Assembly (NCBI GenBank): GCA_020444545.1
Contig: JAHLKT010000001.1
Coordinates: forward strand, 682,001-746,000
Length of the DNA: 64,000 bases
Reading direction: 5' to 3'
Source of the DNA: Desulfarculaceae bacterium
Lineage (GTDB): Bacteria > Desulfobacterota > Desulfarculia > Desulfarculales > Desulfarculaceae
This document shows positions 52,141 to 59,974 of this stretch, piece by piece (position 1 is the first letter of the stretch; each line of letters begins with the position of its first letter). A program made the translations under genes and the position numbers. The notes under the pieces are model-generated. The model searched no databases, was not told where the DNA came from, and saw nothing but the letters and a program-made list of their open reading frames with translations.

Positions 52141-52697
52141 GATTGTTTTCTCCCCGTCGGACCAGCGGGGCTCCCCAAAAAGCGGTCCCGCTCCGAGAAG
52201 ATGCATCCGCAGTACTGCTGGCGGTACATCCCAGCCGCCTTGGAGCGTTCTATACCTTCTTGCCAGAAAGGCCGCCAGTCGCGGTAGAGGAATTCCACCC
52301 CCCGCCGCTTGCCGGCCGCCGTGCCCAACTCCTTGATGAGCCGGTGCTTCTGCCGTTTGGAGTATAACAGAGTGCTGCTAAAGGCATCAAACCCGCCCCG
52401 CTTGGCCACCGCCGCCGCCCGCTCCAGGCGCTGGGCCAGGCAGGGGGCGCAGCGCTCGCTCTCGCGCCAGGCCACATTTCGCAGCCAGGATTCGGGGTCG
52501 TACTCGTCCTGCACGATGAGAGGCAACTCTTCCCCGGCCGCCCAGGACTCCAGGGTCTGAAGGCGACGCTGGTTCTCGGTGTAGGGCTGGATGTTGGGGT
52601 TGTAGAACAGCGCGCGCAGCTCATGCCCCTCGTGGCGCAGGTCGTGAACCGGCATGATGGCGCAAGGCCCGCAGCATATATGCAGAAGTATTCGCAT
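52137..52697 (-). CDS. queH: Epoxyqueuosine reductase QueH
   Basis: The 186-residue protein begins MRILLHICCGPCAIMPVHDL with the CCGPC motif, followed by FYNPNIQPYTENQRRL, a RCAPCLAQRLERAA pair and the terminal YCGCIFSERDRF. These four Cys groups bind the 4Fe-4S cluster and metal in QueH (formerly DUF208), which reduces epoxyqueuosine to queuosine in tRNA without cobalamin. It is cytosolic. It is coupled to a downstream unknown gene. Confidence 0.92.
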   Translation of the reverse strand: MRILLHICCGPCAIMPVHDLRHEGHELRALFYNPNIQPYTENQRRLQTLESWAAGEELPLIVQDEYDPESWLRNVAWRESERCAPCLAQRLERAAAVAKRGGFDAFSSTLLYSKRQKHRLIKELGTAAGKRRGVEFLYRDWRPFWQEGIERSKAAGMYRQQYCGCIFSERDRFLGSPAGPTGRKQS

Positions 52698-52729
52698 ATA
52701 TCAAACTTTGACCGCTGAAGGCGCGCCGG

Positions 52730-53362
52730 TCAAGCGGTGGCGGACATCCCCGCCGCCCGCTCCAGCTCCAAGACCAGGATATGGCCCAGCGCGGCCAGGC
52801 ACTCCAGGTCCAGGAAGTTGGGCGCGGTGATGTCGTAGAGCATCTTGGCCTCGGCCGGGAACTCCTCGTCCGCGTCGTAGAAGCGAAGCTCCAGGGGCAG
52901 CTTGGGCAGGGCCGGGAAGCGCCAGGCCCCGTCCGAGGCGCTGCTGGTGGGCAGGGCCTCGCCGCCCAGCTCGGCGGCGGCGGCGCTCAGCTGCGCCAGC
53001 TTGCCGGCAAAGGCCCCGGCCAGGCGAACATCCACCAGCTGGCTCAGGGTGCGGGCGAAGTCGGCCCCGCCGGGCAGCTCGCGGTAGGGCACGAAGCTCC
53101 CGGCCGGCTCGCCGCTGCCCCCGTGGATCAGAAGCCAGGCCAGCACGATGCGCTGGGACACGGTGGAGTTGCCGCCGTCGGCCGCGCGCACCCCCTGCGG
53201 GCCCACCAGGTACTCCCGGCCCAGGAGCGTAACGGCCCACTCGGACCCGCGCCGCTCCAGGCCCAGGCTGGCCCCGGCCGGGGCCAGGTCCATCTGGGCC
53301 AGGCGCTCGGTCAGGCCGAGGTAGACCTTTTCATAGGCGTCGGGCTTGTCGGAATCGAACAT
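52730..53362 (-). CDS. DUF3786 family protein
   Basis: The 210-residue protein starts MFDSDKPDAYEKVYLGLTER three bases after the upstream stop. It shows the DUF3786 pattern: LLGREYLVGPQGVR, QRIVLAWLLIHGGSGEPAG with FVPYRELPGGADFARTL, and a C-terminal LPLELRFYDADEEFPAEAKM. The family occurs mainly in anaerobes, often beside corrinoid or one-carbon genes, with no defined function. Here it pairs with a degenerate KdsC-like HAD protein. Confidence 0.85.
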   Translation of the reverse strand: MFDSDKPDAYEKVYLGLTERLAQMDLAPAGASLGLERRGSEWAVTLLGREYLVGPQGVRAADGGNSTVSQRIVLAWLLIHGGSGEPAGSFVPYRELPGGADFARTLSQLVDVRLAGAFAGKLAQLSAAAAELGGEALPTSSASDGAWRFPALPKLPLELRFYDADEEFPAEAKMLYDITAPNFLDLECLAALGHILVLELERAAGMSATA

Positions 53363-53364
53363 GC

Positions 53365-53931
53365 TCAGATTTCCTCGGGCACGTAATCGGCCAGCAGGCG
53401 GTCCACCAGCTCGCGCACCGCGCCCCGTCCCGCCGGGGCCTCGGTTACGATGTGGCAGACCCCTTGCACCCAGGCCGAGGCCTCGGGCGGGCACACCGCC
53501 AGCCCGGCCAGGCCCAGGGCGGGCAGGTCGTCCATGTCCCGCCCCATATAGGCCGCCTGACCGGCCTGCATCTCGTTCTCCCAGATCACCTGCTTGAACA
53601 AAACGTCCTTGTCCCCGCCGGTGGTGCGCAAGAGCGCGCCCAAGCGCTCGGCCAACACCTCGGCCACGGCCAGGCCGGGCCGGGCCAGGATGACCAGCTG
53701 GCGCCCGGCGGCCACCCAGGCTTCCAGGCCCAGGATGTCGGCCCGGAACAGCTCCACGCTCTCGGAGCCGTCGGGGTGCAGGGTGGTCAGCCCGTCGCTG
53801 AGCGCGCCCTCCAGCTCCACCAGGAGCATCTTGGCCTCGGCGATGCACTGCTCCAAGGGCCGCTCCTCCTGGGGGACATGGGGCTTGGTCGCCGAGGGCA
53901 AGCTGATTTTGATGCTGTCGCTGTCGTCCAT
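53365..53931 (-). CDS. KdsC-like HAD-fold protein with missing nucleophile
   Basis: The 188-residue product resembles KdsC-type phosphatases: MLLVELEGALSDGLTTLHPD near residue 35, the Lys-containing GGDKDVLFKQVIW, motif IV in AYMGRDMDDLPALGLAG and the end TEAPAGRGAVRELVDRLL. Canonical motif I is DVDGVLTDG, with two catalytic Asp. Here it reads ELEGALSDG, and the motif II Ser/Thr also appears lost (LVILARPG). It is therefore probably not a normal phosphatase. It is in an operon with the DUF3786 gene. Confidence 0.82.
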   Translation of the reverse strand: MDDSDSIKISLPSATKPHVPQEERPLEQCIAEAKMLLVELEGALSDGLTTLHPDGSESVELFRADILGLEAWVAAGRQLVILARPGLAVAEVLAERLGALLRTTGGDKDVLFKQVIWENEMQAGQAAYMGRDMDDLPALGLAGLAVCPPEASAWVQGVCHIVTEAPAGRGAVRELVDRLLADYVPEEI

Positions 53932-53958
53932 GAGGCCATCTTCCGGCTAAGGGGGATG

Positions 53959-53987
53959 AAAAAGGGGCGGGCCGGGCGCGCGGCCCG
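53959..53987 (-). terminator. Terminator at the end of the phage-derived operon
   Basis: On the - strand, CGGGCCG-N6-CGGCCCG (arms 53968-53974 and 53981-53987) is followed by CCCC and five T residues. It sits about 60 bp after the tail tube stop. Confidence 0.75.
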
Positions 53988-54047
53988 ACCCGGCTAAAAT
54001 AACCCGCTTGGCGGCGGGGGCGAAAGACCTTTTTTCCCCTGGCCTAC

Positions 54048-55082
54048 CTAGGACAGCAGGGCCGTGGCCCGGGTGTTGATCAGGTCGATGGCCAGGGGCG
54101 CGGCGATGCCGCTCATGCCCGCCGCCTCGGTGGGCGGGGCCAAGAGGTCCAGGCTCACCGGATGGGCGATCTTGCCTGCCCGGCCCACCGCGCTCTCGGC
54201 GTTGGTGATCACCAGATGGGGCATGATCAGGCTAAGGCCGTAGTTCACCCCGGACTCGATCTCCGGGCCAATGAAGTCGATGCGCATCTTCTTGCGGGTG
54301 TCACTGCCCAGGTCGCTCAGATAGGTGTCGCTGGTGTAGGTGGGGAACTCCAGGCTCAGGCTGAGGCTGGGGAAAGCGGCGCACACCGGCTCGGCGATCC
54401 TGTCGCCGCCCCCGGCCAGGTGGTCGCCGGCCAGATTGCGCCGGAAGCGCAGGGAGAAGCGGGCCGGGTGCACCGCGTCGCCGCTGTCCAGGGCCCCGCC
54501 GTCCGCGTCGTTGATCCAAAAACTCGCCTGCTTGAACAGCACCCGGTTGCCCGGGGCGGGCGCGCTCAGGCCGGTGAGGCTGGCGTTGGTGTTCACCCCG
54601 CTGGAGGTGTTGATGCTCAGGCCGTCGCACATGAGCGGGAAGCTCACGCTGAGAGGCTGGCCCGCCGCGCCCTCGATGGAAAAGCCGTCCACCTTGGCCG
54701 AGGCGAACTCGTGCACCGAGAAGCCCTTGTAGATGGCCAGGGTGCCGAAAAGGCCGTCGCTGTCCCCGGCCAGGCGCAGCTGGTGCAGCTGGCCGGTGGA
54801 GCCCTGCAAGGCGGGGGCCTCCGCGCCGCCCATGGCCATGGCCAAAAGCACCCCCAGCCCGGAGTAGCGCAGATAGGCCGACAGGTCGCCGCCGCAGGTG
54901 ACGAGCCCCTGGTCGCTGGCCGTGTGGAAGCTCTGGCCAGCGCTGTCGTCGGGCAGGTGCTCGATGGACTGGGTCACCGATTCGCTGGTGATAAGAAGGG
55001 CGTCGCCCGAGGCGCAGGCCACCGGGGTGCCCCAGGTCTCGGCCTGGGCAAAGGCCGCCTTGATTTCCTTGCCGCTGCTCAT
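54048..55082 (-). CDS. Phage major tail tube protein
   Basis: The 344-residue protein starts after AGGAGAGAGAAC. MSSGKEIKAAFAQAETWGTP is the typical start of the long form of phage tail tube proteins (tail_tube_2-like), followed by repeated beta-rich stretches (YKGFSVHEFASAKVDGFSIE and LSLEFPTYTSDTYLSDLG). It would polymerise into the tail tube of a long-tailed particle. It is the last gene of the cluster; a terminator follows, and no tape measure or assembly chaperone gene is present. Confidence 0.8.
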   Translation of the reverse strand: MSSGKEIKAAFAQAETWGTPVACASGDALLITSESVTQSIEHLPDDSAGQSFHTASDQGLVTCGGDLSAYLRYSGLGVLLAMAMGGAEAPALQGSTGQLHQLRLAGDSDGLFGTLAIYKGFSVHEFASAKVDGFSIEGAAGQPLSVSFPLMCDGLSINTSSGVNTNASLTGLSAPAPGNRVLFKQASFWINDADGGALDSGDAVHPARFSLRFRRNLAGDHLAGGGDRIAEPVCAAFPSLSLSLEFPTYTSDTYLSDLGSDTRKKMRIDFIGPEIESGVNYGLSLIMPHLVITNAESAVGRAGKIAHPVSLDLLAPPTEAAGMSGIAAPLAIDLINTRATALLS

Positions 55083-55111
55083 GTTCTCTCTCCTATGGCT
55101 TGATTAGAGGA

Positions 55112-55540
55112 TCAAAGGGTGTTCAGGGGCGACTCGTAGGCCACGGTCAGCTCCAGGTCGAAGATGCCCATGGGGTCGGCCGCGCCGCCCTCGTAGACTT
55201 CCAAATTGCCGCAGGTGGTGCGCTCCCAGTGAGGGTTCAGGCCCGGATCGCCCAGGGCCATGAGCACGCTCTCGGCCAGGGCGTCCAGGCCGGAGAAGTC
55301 GCCCCCGGCCGCCTTGGCGTAGCCCCACACGTGCAGCACCAGCTTGCGCTCCGCGGTGCGGTCGGTGCTCTCCAGGGTCTCCACCCGCTCGTTGAACAGG
55401 GTCAAGGCGGGCAGGTCGTTCATTTGCTCGGCCAGGTGAATGCCCCGGAGCACCGTGGCCGCCGCCTGGGGCATGCCGTGGCTGGGCCCCATGGCCGCCA
55501 GGCAGGCCAGCAGATCGCTGATGATGGTCGCGCGGGTCAT
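55112..55540 (-). CDS. Phage tail terminator-like protein
   Basis: The 142-residue product starts at an ATG overlapping the stop of the gp10-like gene. Its size, position and pattern (MTRATIISDLLACLAAMGPS, RKLVLHVWGYAKAAGGDFSG, LEVYEGGAADPMGIFDLELT) fit a tail terminator or neck protein that caps the tail tube. The family is inferred mainly from position. Confidence 0.65.
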   Translation of the reverse strand: MTRATIISDLLACLAAMGPSHGMPQAAATVLRGIHLAEQMNDLPALTLFNERVETLESTDRTAERKLVLHVWGYAKAAGGDFSGLDALAESVLMALGDPGLNPHWERTTCGNLEVYEGGAADPMGIFDLELTVAYESPLNTL

Positions 55541-55980
55541 GGCATCGCCTCCGCCAGATTGCTTTGCAAAAACGCGGGCAGGGCCTCCAGGGCGGCGTCG
55601 CGGCCGGGGCGCAGATAGGGCCGCGCGGGCAGCACCACCCGCTTCACCTGCACCCATTGCCCCTGGATGCGGAACTTGAGGTACTTGGCTTTTTGGGCGG
55701 TGATCACCGCGCCGTACTCCTGGGCCCCGGCATAGGGCGCGTCGGCGTAGAGCTCGCCGATCCAGGTGTCGCCGCTCTGGTAGACCCGCCCGCCCAGGCT
55801 GCGCAGCAAGCGGCCGCTACGCACCTGGGGCCCGCCCCCGCCAGGGCCCATGGCCGTCCGCGCCGCGTCCAGGCCCGCCTCCAGCGCCTGCTCCAGGGAC
55901 TGGCGGATCACCTCGGGCAAACGGCGGGTGAGCTGCTCCAGGGGGTCAATGGCCGGGGGGATCACCGTGAGCGAGATCAC
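55537..55980 (-). CDS. HK97 gp10-like head-tail protein
   Basis: The 147-residue protein has the gp10 pattern: MISLTVIPPAIDPLEQLTRR, RSGRLLRSLGGRVYQSGDTW and DAPYAGAQEYGAVITAQKAK, ending with LPARPYLRPGRDAALEAL. It connects the head stopper to the tail. Starts overlap the neighbours by 4 bp on both sides. Confidence 0.78.
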   Translation of the reverse strand: MISLTVIPPAIDPLEQLTRRLPEVIRQSLEQALEAGLDAARTAMGPGGGGPQVRSGRLLRSLGGRVYQSGDTWIGELYADAPYAGAQEYGAVITAQKAKYLKFRIQGQWVQVKRVVLPARPYLRPGRDAALEALPAFLQSNLAEAMP

Positions 55981-56585
55981 AGCAGGCTCCGGTTGCGGTA
56001 GCGGTCCAAGACCGCCTTGACCTGGGGCATGAGCGCCCCGGCGTGGTAGCTCACCGAGCCGTCGGCCAGGGTGCGGGCGCTCATGCCCAGGCGGCCGTGA
56101 CCCGCCCCGGACTCCTGGAAGCGGGTGGCCGCCTGCTCGATGGCCGCCTGGGCCAGGTCCGGGGGCGTGGTGGCGAAACCGGCGCGGTAAATGAGCCCCA
56201 CGTTGTGCGCCCCCCGGGGGAACACCCGGTCCAACAGGGTGAGCACCCCGGCCCCGGCGTCCAAGACCCAGCCCACGCCCCCGCTTGCCGGGGCGATGGC
56301 CCGCCCCTCCAAAACCAGGCTGCTCAGGCTGATCACCGGGTACTGCGGCAATAGGAGTTCGGCGTAGCCCGCGCCGGACAAGAGCGCGTTGTCCGGGTCA
56401 AAGGCCGCGTCCTCGCTTTGGTAGGAGTAGTCGCGGGCTCTGAGCTTGCGGCCGGTGTAGGCGTTGAACTGGGCGCTCACCGCCTCGATGAGCCGCTCCA
56501 GGAGGCCGTCGTGCTCCGTGGCGGCGATGGCCAAGTACTCCTTGAGCTCGGCCAGGGTGGTCAGGGCGTCGTTGGATAGGGCCAT
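55977..56585 (-). CDS. Phage gp6-like head-tail connector (adaptor)
   Basis: The 202-residue protein has the gp6-like features LAELKEYLAIAATEHDGLLE, LIEAVSAQFNAYTGRKLRAR, and the C-terminal DLAQAAIEQAATRFQESGAG. It forms a ring below the portal. It starts about 60 bp after the capsid gene, with a hairpin terminator-like sequence between. Confidence 0.8.
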   Translation of the reverse strand: MALSNDALTTLAELKEYLAIAATEHDGLLERLIEAVSAQFNAYTGRKLRARDYSYQSEDAAFDPDNALLSGAGYAELLLPQYPVISLSSLVLEGRAIAPASGGVGWVLDAGAGVLTLLDRVFPRGAHNVGLIYRAGFATTPPDLAQAAIEQAATRFQESGAGHGRLGMSARTLADGSVSYHAGALMPQVKAVLDRYRNRSLL

Positions 56586-56602
56586 GGTTGGGCTCTCTTT
56601 TT

Positions 56603-56633
56603 AAAAGGCCCCGGAGGCGCGGGGCCTCCGGGG
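56603..56633 (-). terminator. Hairpin with T run between the capsid and connector genes
   Basis: CCCCGGAGGC-N5-GCCTCCGGGG (arms 56609-56618 and 56624-56633) is followed on the - strand by a TTTT run. It probably attenuates transcription past the capsid gene. Confidence 0.7.
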
Positions 56634-56644
56634 GGTTGGGGTCC

Positions 56645-57871
56645 TTAGGCGGTGGGCACCGCGCTGAGCATGGCGAAACGCTTCTCCTCGCTCAGGTTGA
56701 AGCCCATGCGCACCTCGGCCAGGAAGGCGGTCTGGTTGTAGGAGAAGTAGGGCTCGGCCCAGGGGTTGGTCTTGACCACCAAACCCTGGCGCAGGCCCAC
56801 CAGGGCGCTGCCCGCGAAGTCGCCCGCGAACAGGCGGGTCTCGTCGGTGCCGTCGCCCAGATTGGTGAGCACGTTGGGGTCGCGCACGAAAGGCTCGCCC
56901 CACACCAGGGGACGCTCGGCCCCCTCGGCCCGGGGCTGGCCCGGCTGGCGGTAGATGTAGTCGCCGTTGTCGTCCTTGAGGGTCATCAAGACCTTCTCGG
57001 CCTTGGGATGGCCGATCACCGGCACGCTGGCCGCGTGGGGCGCGTTCTCGTACACCGCGAAGATGAGCCCGGCCAGGTCGTCGAAGCCGAAGGTGCCGCT
57101 CACGCTCAGGGCGTTGGTGCTTATCTTGCCGGCCAGGCCGGTGATGGGGTCGGTGGCCGAGCCCGCGCCCCGCAGGCAGGCCACGTCAAAGGCCTGGCCG
57201 ATGGTCTCGGCGAAGAGGTTCCTGAGCACCGCATCCACCCCGGGGTCCGAGTCGTCCAACAGCTGGTTGCTCACCACCACCTTGACCGCCAAGACATGGG
57301 CGCTCAGGGCCAGCTGGCCGAAGGTGGCGTCACTGCGCGGCTTCTCGCCATGGGCCGCGCCGTCGCCCAGGCCGTAGGTCTCGCTGTCCACGGCCTCGGG
57401 CACCCAGTAGGCGCTCAGGCCGCTGGTGATGGTGGGGAAGGTGATCTGGTGGCTGTTCATGGGCACCGTGCGGCACAGGCCCTTCACCGCGCTGAAATTG
57501 TTTACCAGGTTCAAGACCTCGCCGGACTCCTCGCCGGGCACCAGGTAGCCCCCGGCGGTGGTGGCCCCTTCGCGCAGGTCCTTGGCCCGGGGCGCCTCCA
57601 CCTGCTTGAGGGCCGCGCCCCCGGCGCTCACCAGCTCCCCGGTCTCCAGGTGCTTGGGCGACTGGCCCATGCCCAGGCGTCGCACGTCGCCCAGGTATTT
57701 GCTCAGGCCCACGCCGGGCAGCCCGGAGGGCCCGCCGAGGCTCACCCGGCCCGGCTCCACCGCGGCCAGCACCTTTTCCAGGCGCTCGTCGATCAGCCCC
57801 TTGAGGCTGGCCTCGTCCAGGGACAGGCCGGTGGCCTGCTCCAACAGCTCGATGATCTTGGTCTGCTTCAT
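56645..57871 (-). CDS. Phage major capsid protein, HK97 fold
   Basis: The 408-residue protein has a short N-terminal helical delta-like domain and the HK97 core (LREGATTAGGYLVPGEESGE, FSAVKGLCRTVPMNSHQITF, DVACLRGAGSATDPITGL, AGSALVGLRQGLVVKTNPWA and ending FSYNQTAFLAEVRMGFNLSE). It forms the icosahedral shell. The upstream protease fits HK97-type maturation. A hairpin terminator lies just after it. Confidence 0.92.
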   Translation of the reverse strand: MKQTKIIELLEQATGLSLDEASLKGLIDERLEKVLAAVEPGRVSLGGPSGLPGVGLSKYLGDVRRLGMGQSPKHLETGELVSAGGAALKQVEAPRAKDLREGATTAGGYLVPGEESGEVLNLVNNFSAVKGLCRTVPMNSHQITFPTITSGLSAYWVPEAVDSETYGLGDGAAHGEKPRSDATFGQLALSAHVLAVKVVVSNQLLDDSDPGVDAVLRNLFAETIGQAFDVACLRGAGSATDPITGLAGKISTNALSVSGTFGFDDLAGLIFAVYENAPHAASVPVIGHPKAEKVLMTLKDDNGDYIYRQPGQPRAEGAERPLVWGEPFVRDPNVLTNLGDGTDETRLFAGDFAGSALVGLRQGLVVKTNPWAEPYFSYNQTAFLAEVRMGFNLSEEKRFAMLSAVPTA

Positions 57872-57901
57872 GGTTTCATGGCTCCTTAATAGGTTGGTTG
57901 C

Positions 57902-58525
57902 TTAGTCCACCAGGCCCAGGTGATAGCGGATGCGTTTCACCACCGCCTGGCCCAGGGCGGCCGAGACCAATGCCCGGGCCGCTCCGGGGTTAAGCGCCGT
58001 TGGTTGCGGCGCGCCCGGCGTGGCCGGGGAGGGGGTGGAGCGGCCCTTGATTCCCAGGGCCACCAGGGCCTCGGGGTTGGCCGGCAGGGTCACGCAGGAG
58101 ATCTCGTAGAGCTCCTGCCGAAGGTAGCGGGTTCCGGTCAGGGCGCGGCCGTTCAGGCGGTGGGTGGCCACCTCGCTCTCCAGCGGCGCGAAGCCCACCG
58201 AGAAGGCGCGCAGATAGCCGCCTTTGTAAAGGCGGTAGATGGTGTCGGCAAAGGCGTACTCCTCGGCAGTGGGGAACTGGGCCTTGAACAACAGCCGCCC
58301 GTTCTCCACCTTCACCGCCAGGGCGCGGGCCACGGGAGGCGAGGCGTAGTCATGGGCCCAGGGGATCACCGGATTCTTCAGAAAGTTGGCGAAGTCCCAG
58401 CCCGTGGGCTCCACCAGGTCGCCCTGGCGGTCCACCGTGGGGCTGGAGGCCACCGCCCAGAAGGTGCGCTTGTCCTCGTCGGCCCGGCTCACCTCGAAAT
58501 CCATCACCTTGTGCACCAGCTTCAT
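57902..58525 (-). CDS. HK97-family prohead protease
   Basis: The 207-residue product starts at the ATG overlapping the portal stop (ATGA). It has FWAVASSPTVDRQGDLVEP, PVIPWAHDYASPPVARAL (the His/Ser region) and YLRQELYEISCVTLPANPEA, typical of U35 proteases that cleave capsid delta domains during head maturation. The long C-terminal tail is Ala-rich. Confidence 0.88.
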   Translation of the reverse strand: MKLVHKVMDFEVSRADEDKRTFWAVASSPTVDRQGDLVEPTGWDFANFLKNPVIPWAHDYASPPVARALAVKVENGRLLFKAQFPTAEEYAFADTIYRLYKGGYLRAFSVGFAPLESEVATHRLNGRALTGTRYLRQELYEISCVTLPANPEALVALGIKGRSTPSPATPGAPQPTALNPGAARALVSAALGQAVVKRIRYHLGLVD

Positions 58526-59967
58526 GACTCGTCTCCTTGGCGGGGGGAACTGAGCTCCCGCATGGTTTGCTTGATGTCGAGCCCCCGGGTTAGGCAGCTC
58601 CGTAGTTGCTTTTGCAGGCGGCCCCGTTGCTGGGGGGGCAGAGCCGGGGGCAGCATCCCGTCGATCAGCTCCGGCTTTCGCTCCAACTCCCGTGCCACCC
58701 GCCCGGCGGACCACCCGGCGAAGCGCGCCTCCAAACGAGGCCAGGCCTCATGCAGGCCCACGGCCAGCTCCGGCTCCAGGCCCATGGCTACGGGGCCTTC
58801 CGGAGAGGCGGGCAGCAGAGGCTGGTGCCCCCAGGCCACCGGCTCGCGGCCCTGGGCAGCCCGAAGCTCGTTGATGGTGATCACCCCCCGGTCCAGCTGG
58901 GCCATGGCCTCCTTGTGGGCCTGGGCCCGGTCGCTGGGCACCGGGTTATCGTGGCGGAGCGAAAGCCCCTGGCCGTAGCGGGGCAGCAGGAAGGCGTTCA
59001 TCACGTCCTCCCACAGCTCCAAGCGGGGCCGGATGCACTCGGCGTTGAAGGTCACCTCGATGCCCTGGGCGTTGGCCCGGTTCACGTCCTTGACCAGGCC
59101 CAGCTTGCCCGCCGGCACCCCGTAGGCGGCCAGGATGTTGTCCTGGGTCCAGCCCGCCAGGTCCATGAACTCGAAGTCCTTGGCTGAGTAGGCCAGGGGC
59201 GTGGCCTTGAGCCCGCCGTCCAGCACCGTGGGTTCGAAGACGTGGGACAACCCCTGGTGCTTCTGCCGCCAGCGGGTGAGCACCCGGCGGGCCTCGTCCT
59301 CGGTAAGGCGCTGGTCGGTGCTTAGCACCACCTCGGGCCGGGCCGAGTTGCGGAAAAAGTTGCGCTGATAGATGCGCACCGCCAGGTCGATGTCAAAGGC
59401 GTGGGCCATGGCCTCGATGGGGCTGGCCCCGTAGACCAGGCTGGTGGGGCTGGGGTGGCGGAAATAGAGCACCTGGCTGGGCGCGTACTCCACCCTCTGG
59501 CCCTGGCTGTCGGCGAACACGAAGCGCTCTATGGGCTGCCTCGTGTCGCTGCCCGAGGCGATCTCGATGAGGTCGCCGGGGCTCAGGGGCCACAGCTCCG
59601 CCGGCCGCCCCAGGGCGTTGTTGAGCACCAGCACGAAGGCCATGCCCGTGAGCTCCAGGTGCAGGCAGAGCGTGTAGCGCAGCTGCCTGCCGGTGAGCAG
59701 GGGGTTGGGCCGGGCCAACAGCGAGAGCACCGGATGGGCGCTCACCTCCGGGCCTTGGTCGGCGAAGAGCCTCAGCGGCACCCCGGCCATGCGCCGGGCG
59801 ATGGCGCTCACCGCCGCGAAGACCCAGCCCTGGTAGGCGGCCAGTTGGCGGGAGCGGCCCCGGGTGCTGCTGCCGCCCAAAAAGGGCGGCGGGCCGGGGG
59901 GCGCGGGGGGCAGCTCCAGGCGCTTGCCGAGGGAGGACGGAAATAACTTGCTCAGCCAGGCTTTCAT
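58522..59967 (-). CDS. Phage portal protein, HK97 family
   Basis: The 481-residue protein (ATG at 59967 after GAGGTGAAC) has the portal pattern: AAYQGWVFAAVSAIARRMAG, HPVLSLLARPNPLLTGRQLR and VLYFRHPSPTSLVYGASPIE, then LDGGLKATPLAYSAKDFEFM and PAGKLGLVKDVNRANAQG. It forms the dodecameric DNA entry ring. It follows terL with a 7-bp gap and overlaps the protease gene. Confidence 0.92.
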   Translation of the reverse strand: MKAWLSKLFPSSLGKRLELPPAPPGPPPFLGGSSTRGRSRQLAAYQGWVFAAVSAIARRMAGVPLRLFADQGPEVSAHPVLSLLARPNPLLTGRQLRYTLCLHLELTGMAFVLVLNNALGRPAELWPLSPGDLIEIASGSDTRQPIERFVFADSQGQRVEYAPSQVLYFRHPSPTSLVYGASPIEAMAHAFDIDLAVRIYQRNFFRNSARPEVVLSTDQRLTEDEARRVLTRWRQKHQGLSHVFEPTVLDGGLKATPLAYSAKDFEFMDLAGWTQDNILAAYGVPAGKLGLVKDVNRANAQGIEVTFNAECIRPRLELWEDVMNAFLLPRYGQGLSLRHDNPVPSDRAQAHKEAMAQLDRGVITINELRAAQGREPVAWGHQPLLPASPEGPVAMGLEPELAVGLHEAWPRLEARFAGWSAGRVARELERKPELIDGMLPPALPPQQRGRLQKQLRSCLTRGLDIKQTMRELSSPRQGDES

Positions 59968-59974
59968 GTTCACC

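Noticed and set aside
53365-53931. This gene as part of the phage cluster
   Set aside because: It lies beyond the phage-operon terminator and matches KdsC-type HAD proteins, so it is a host gene.
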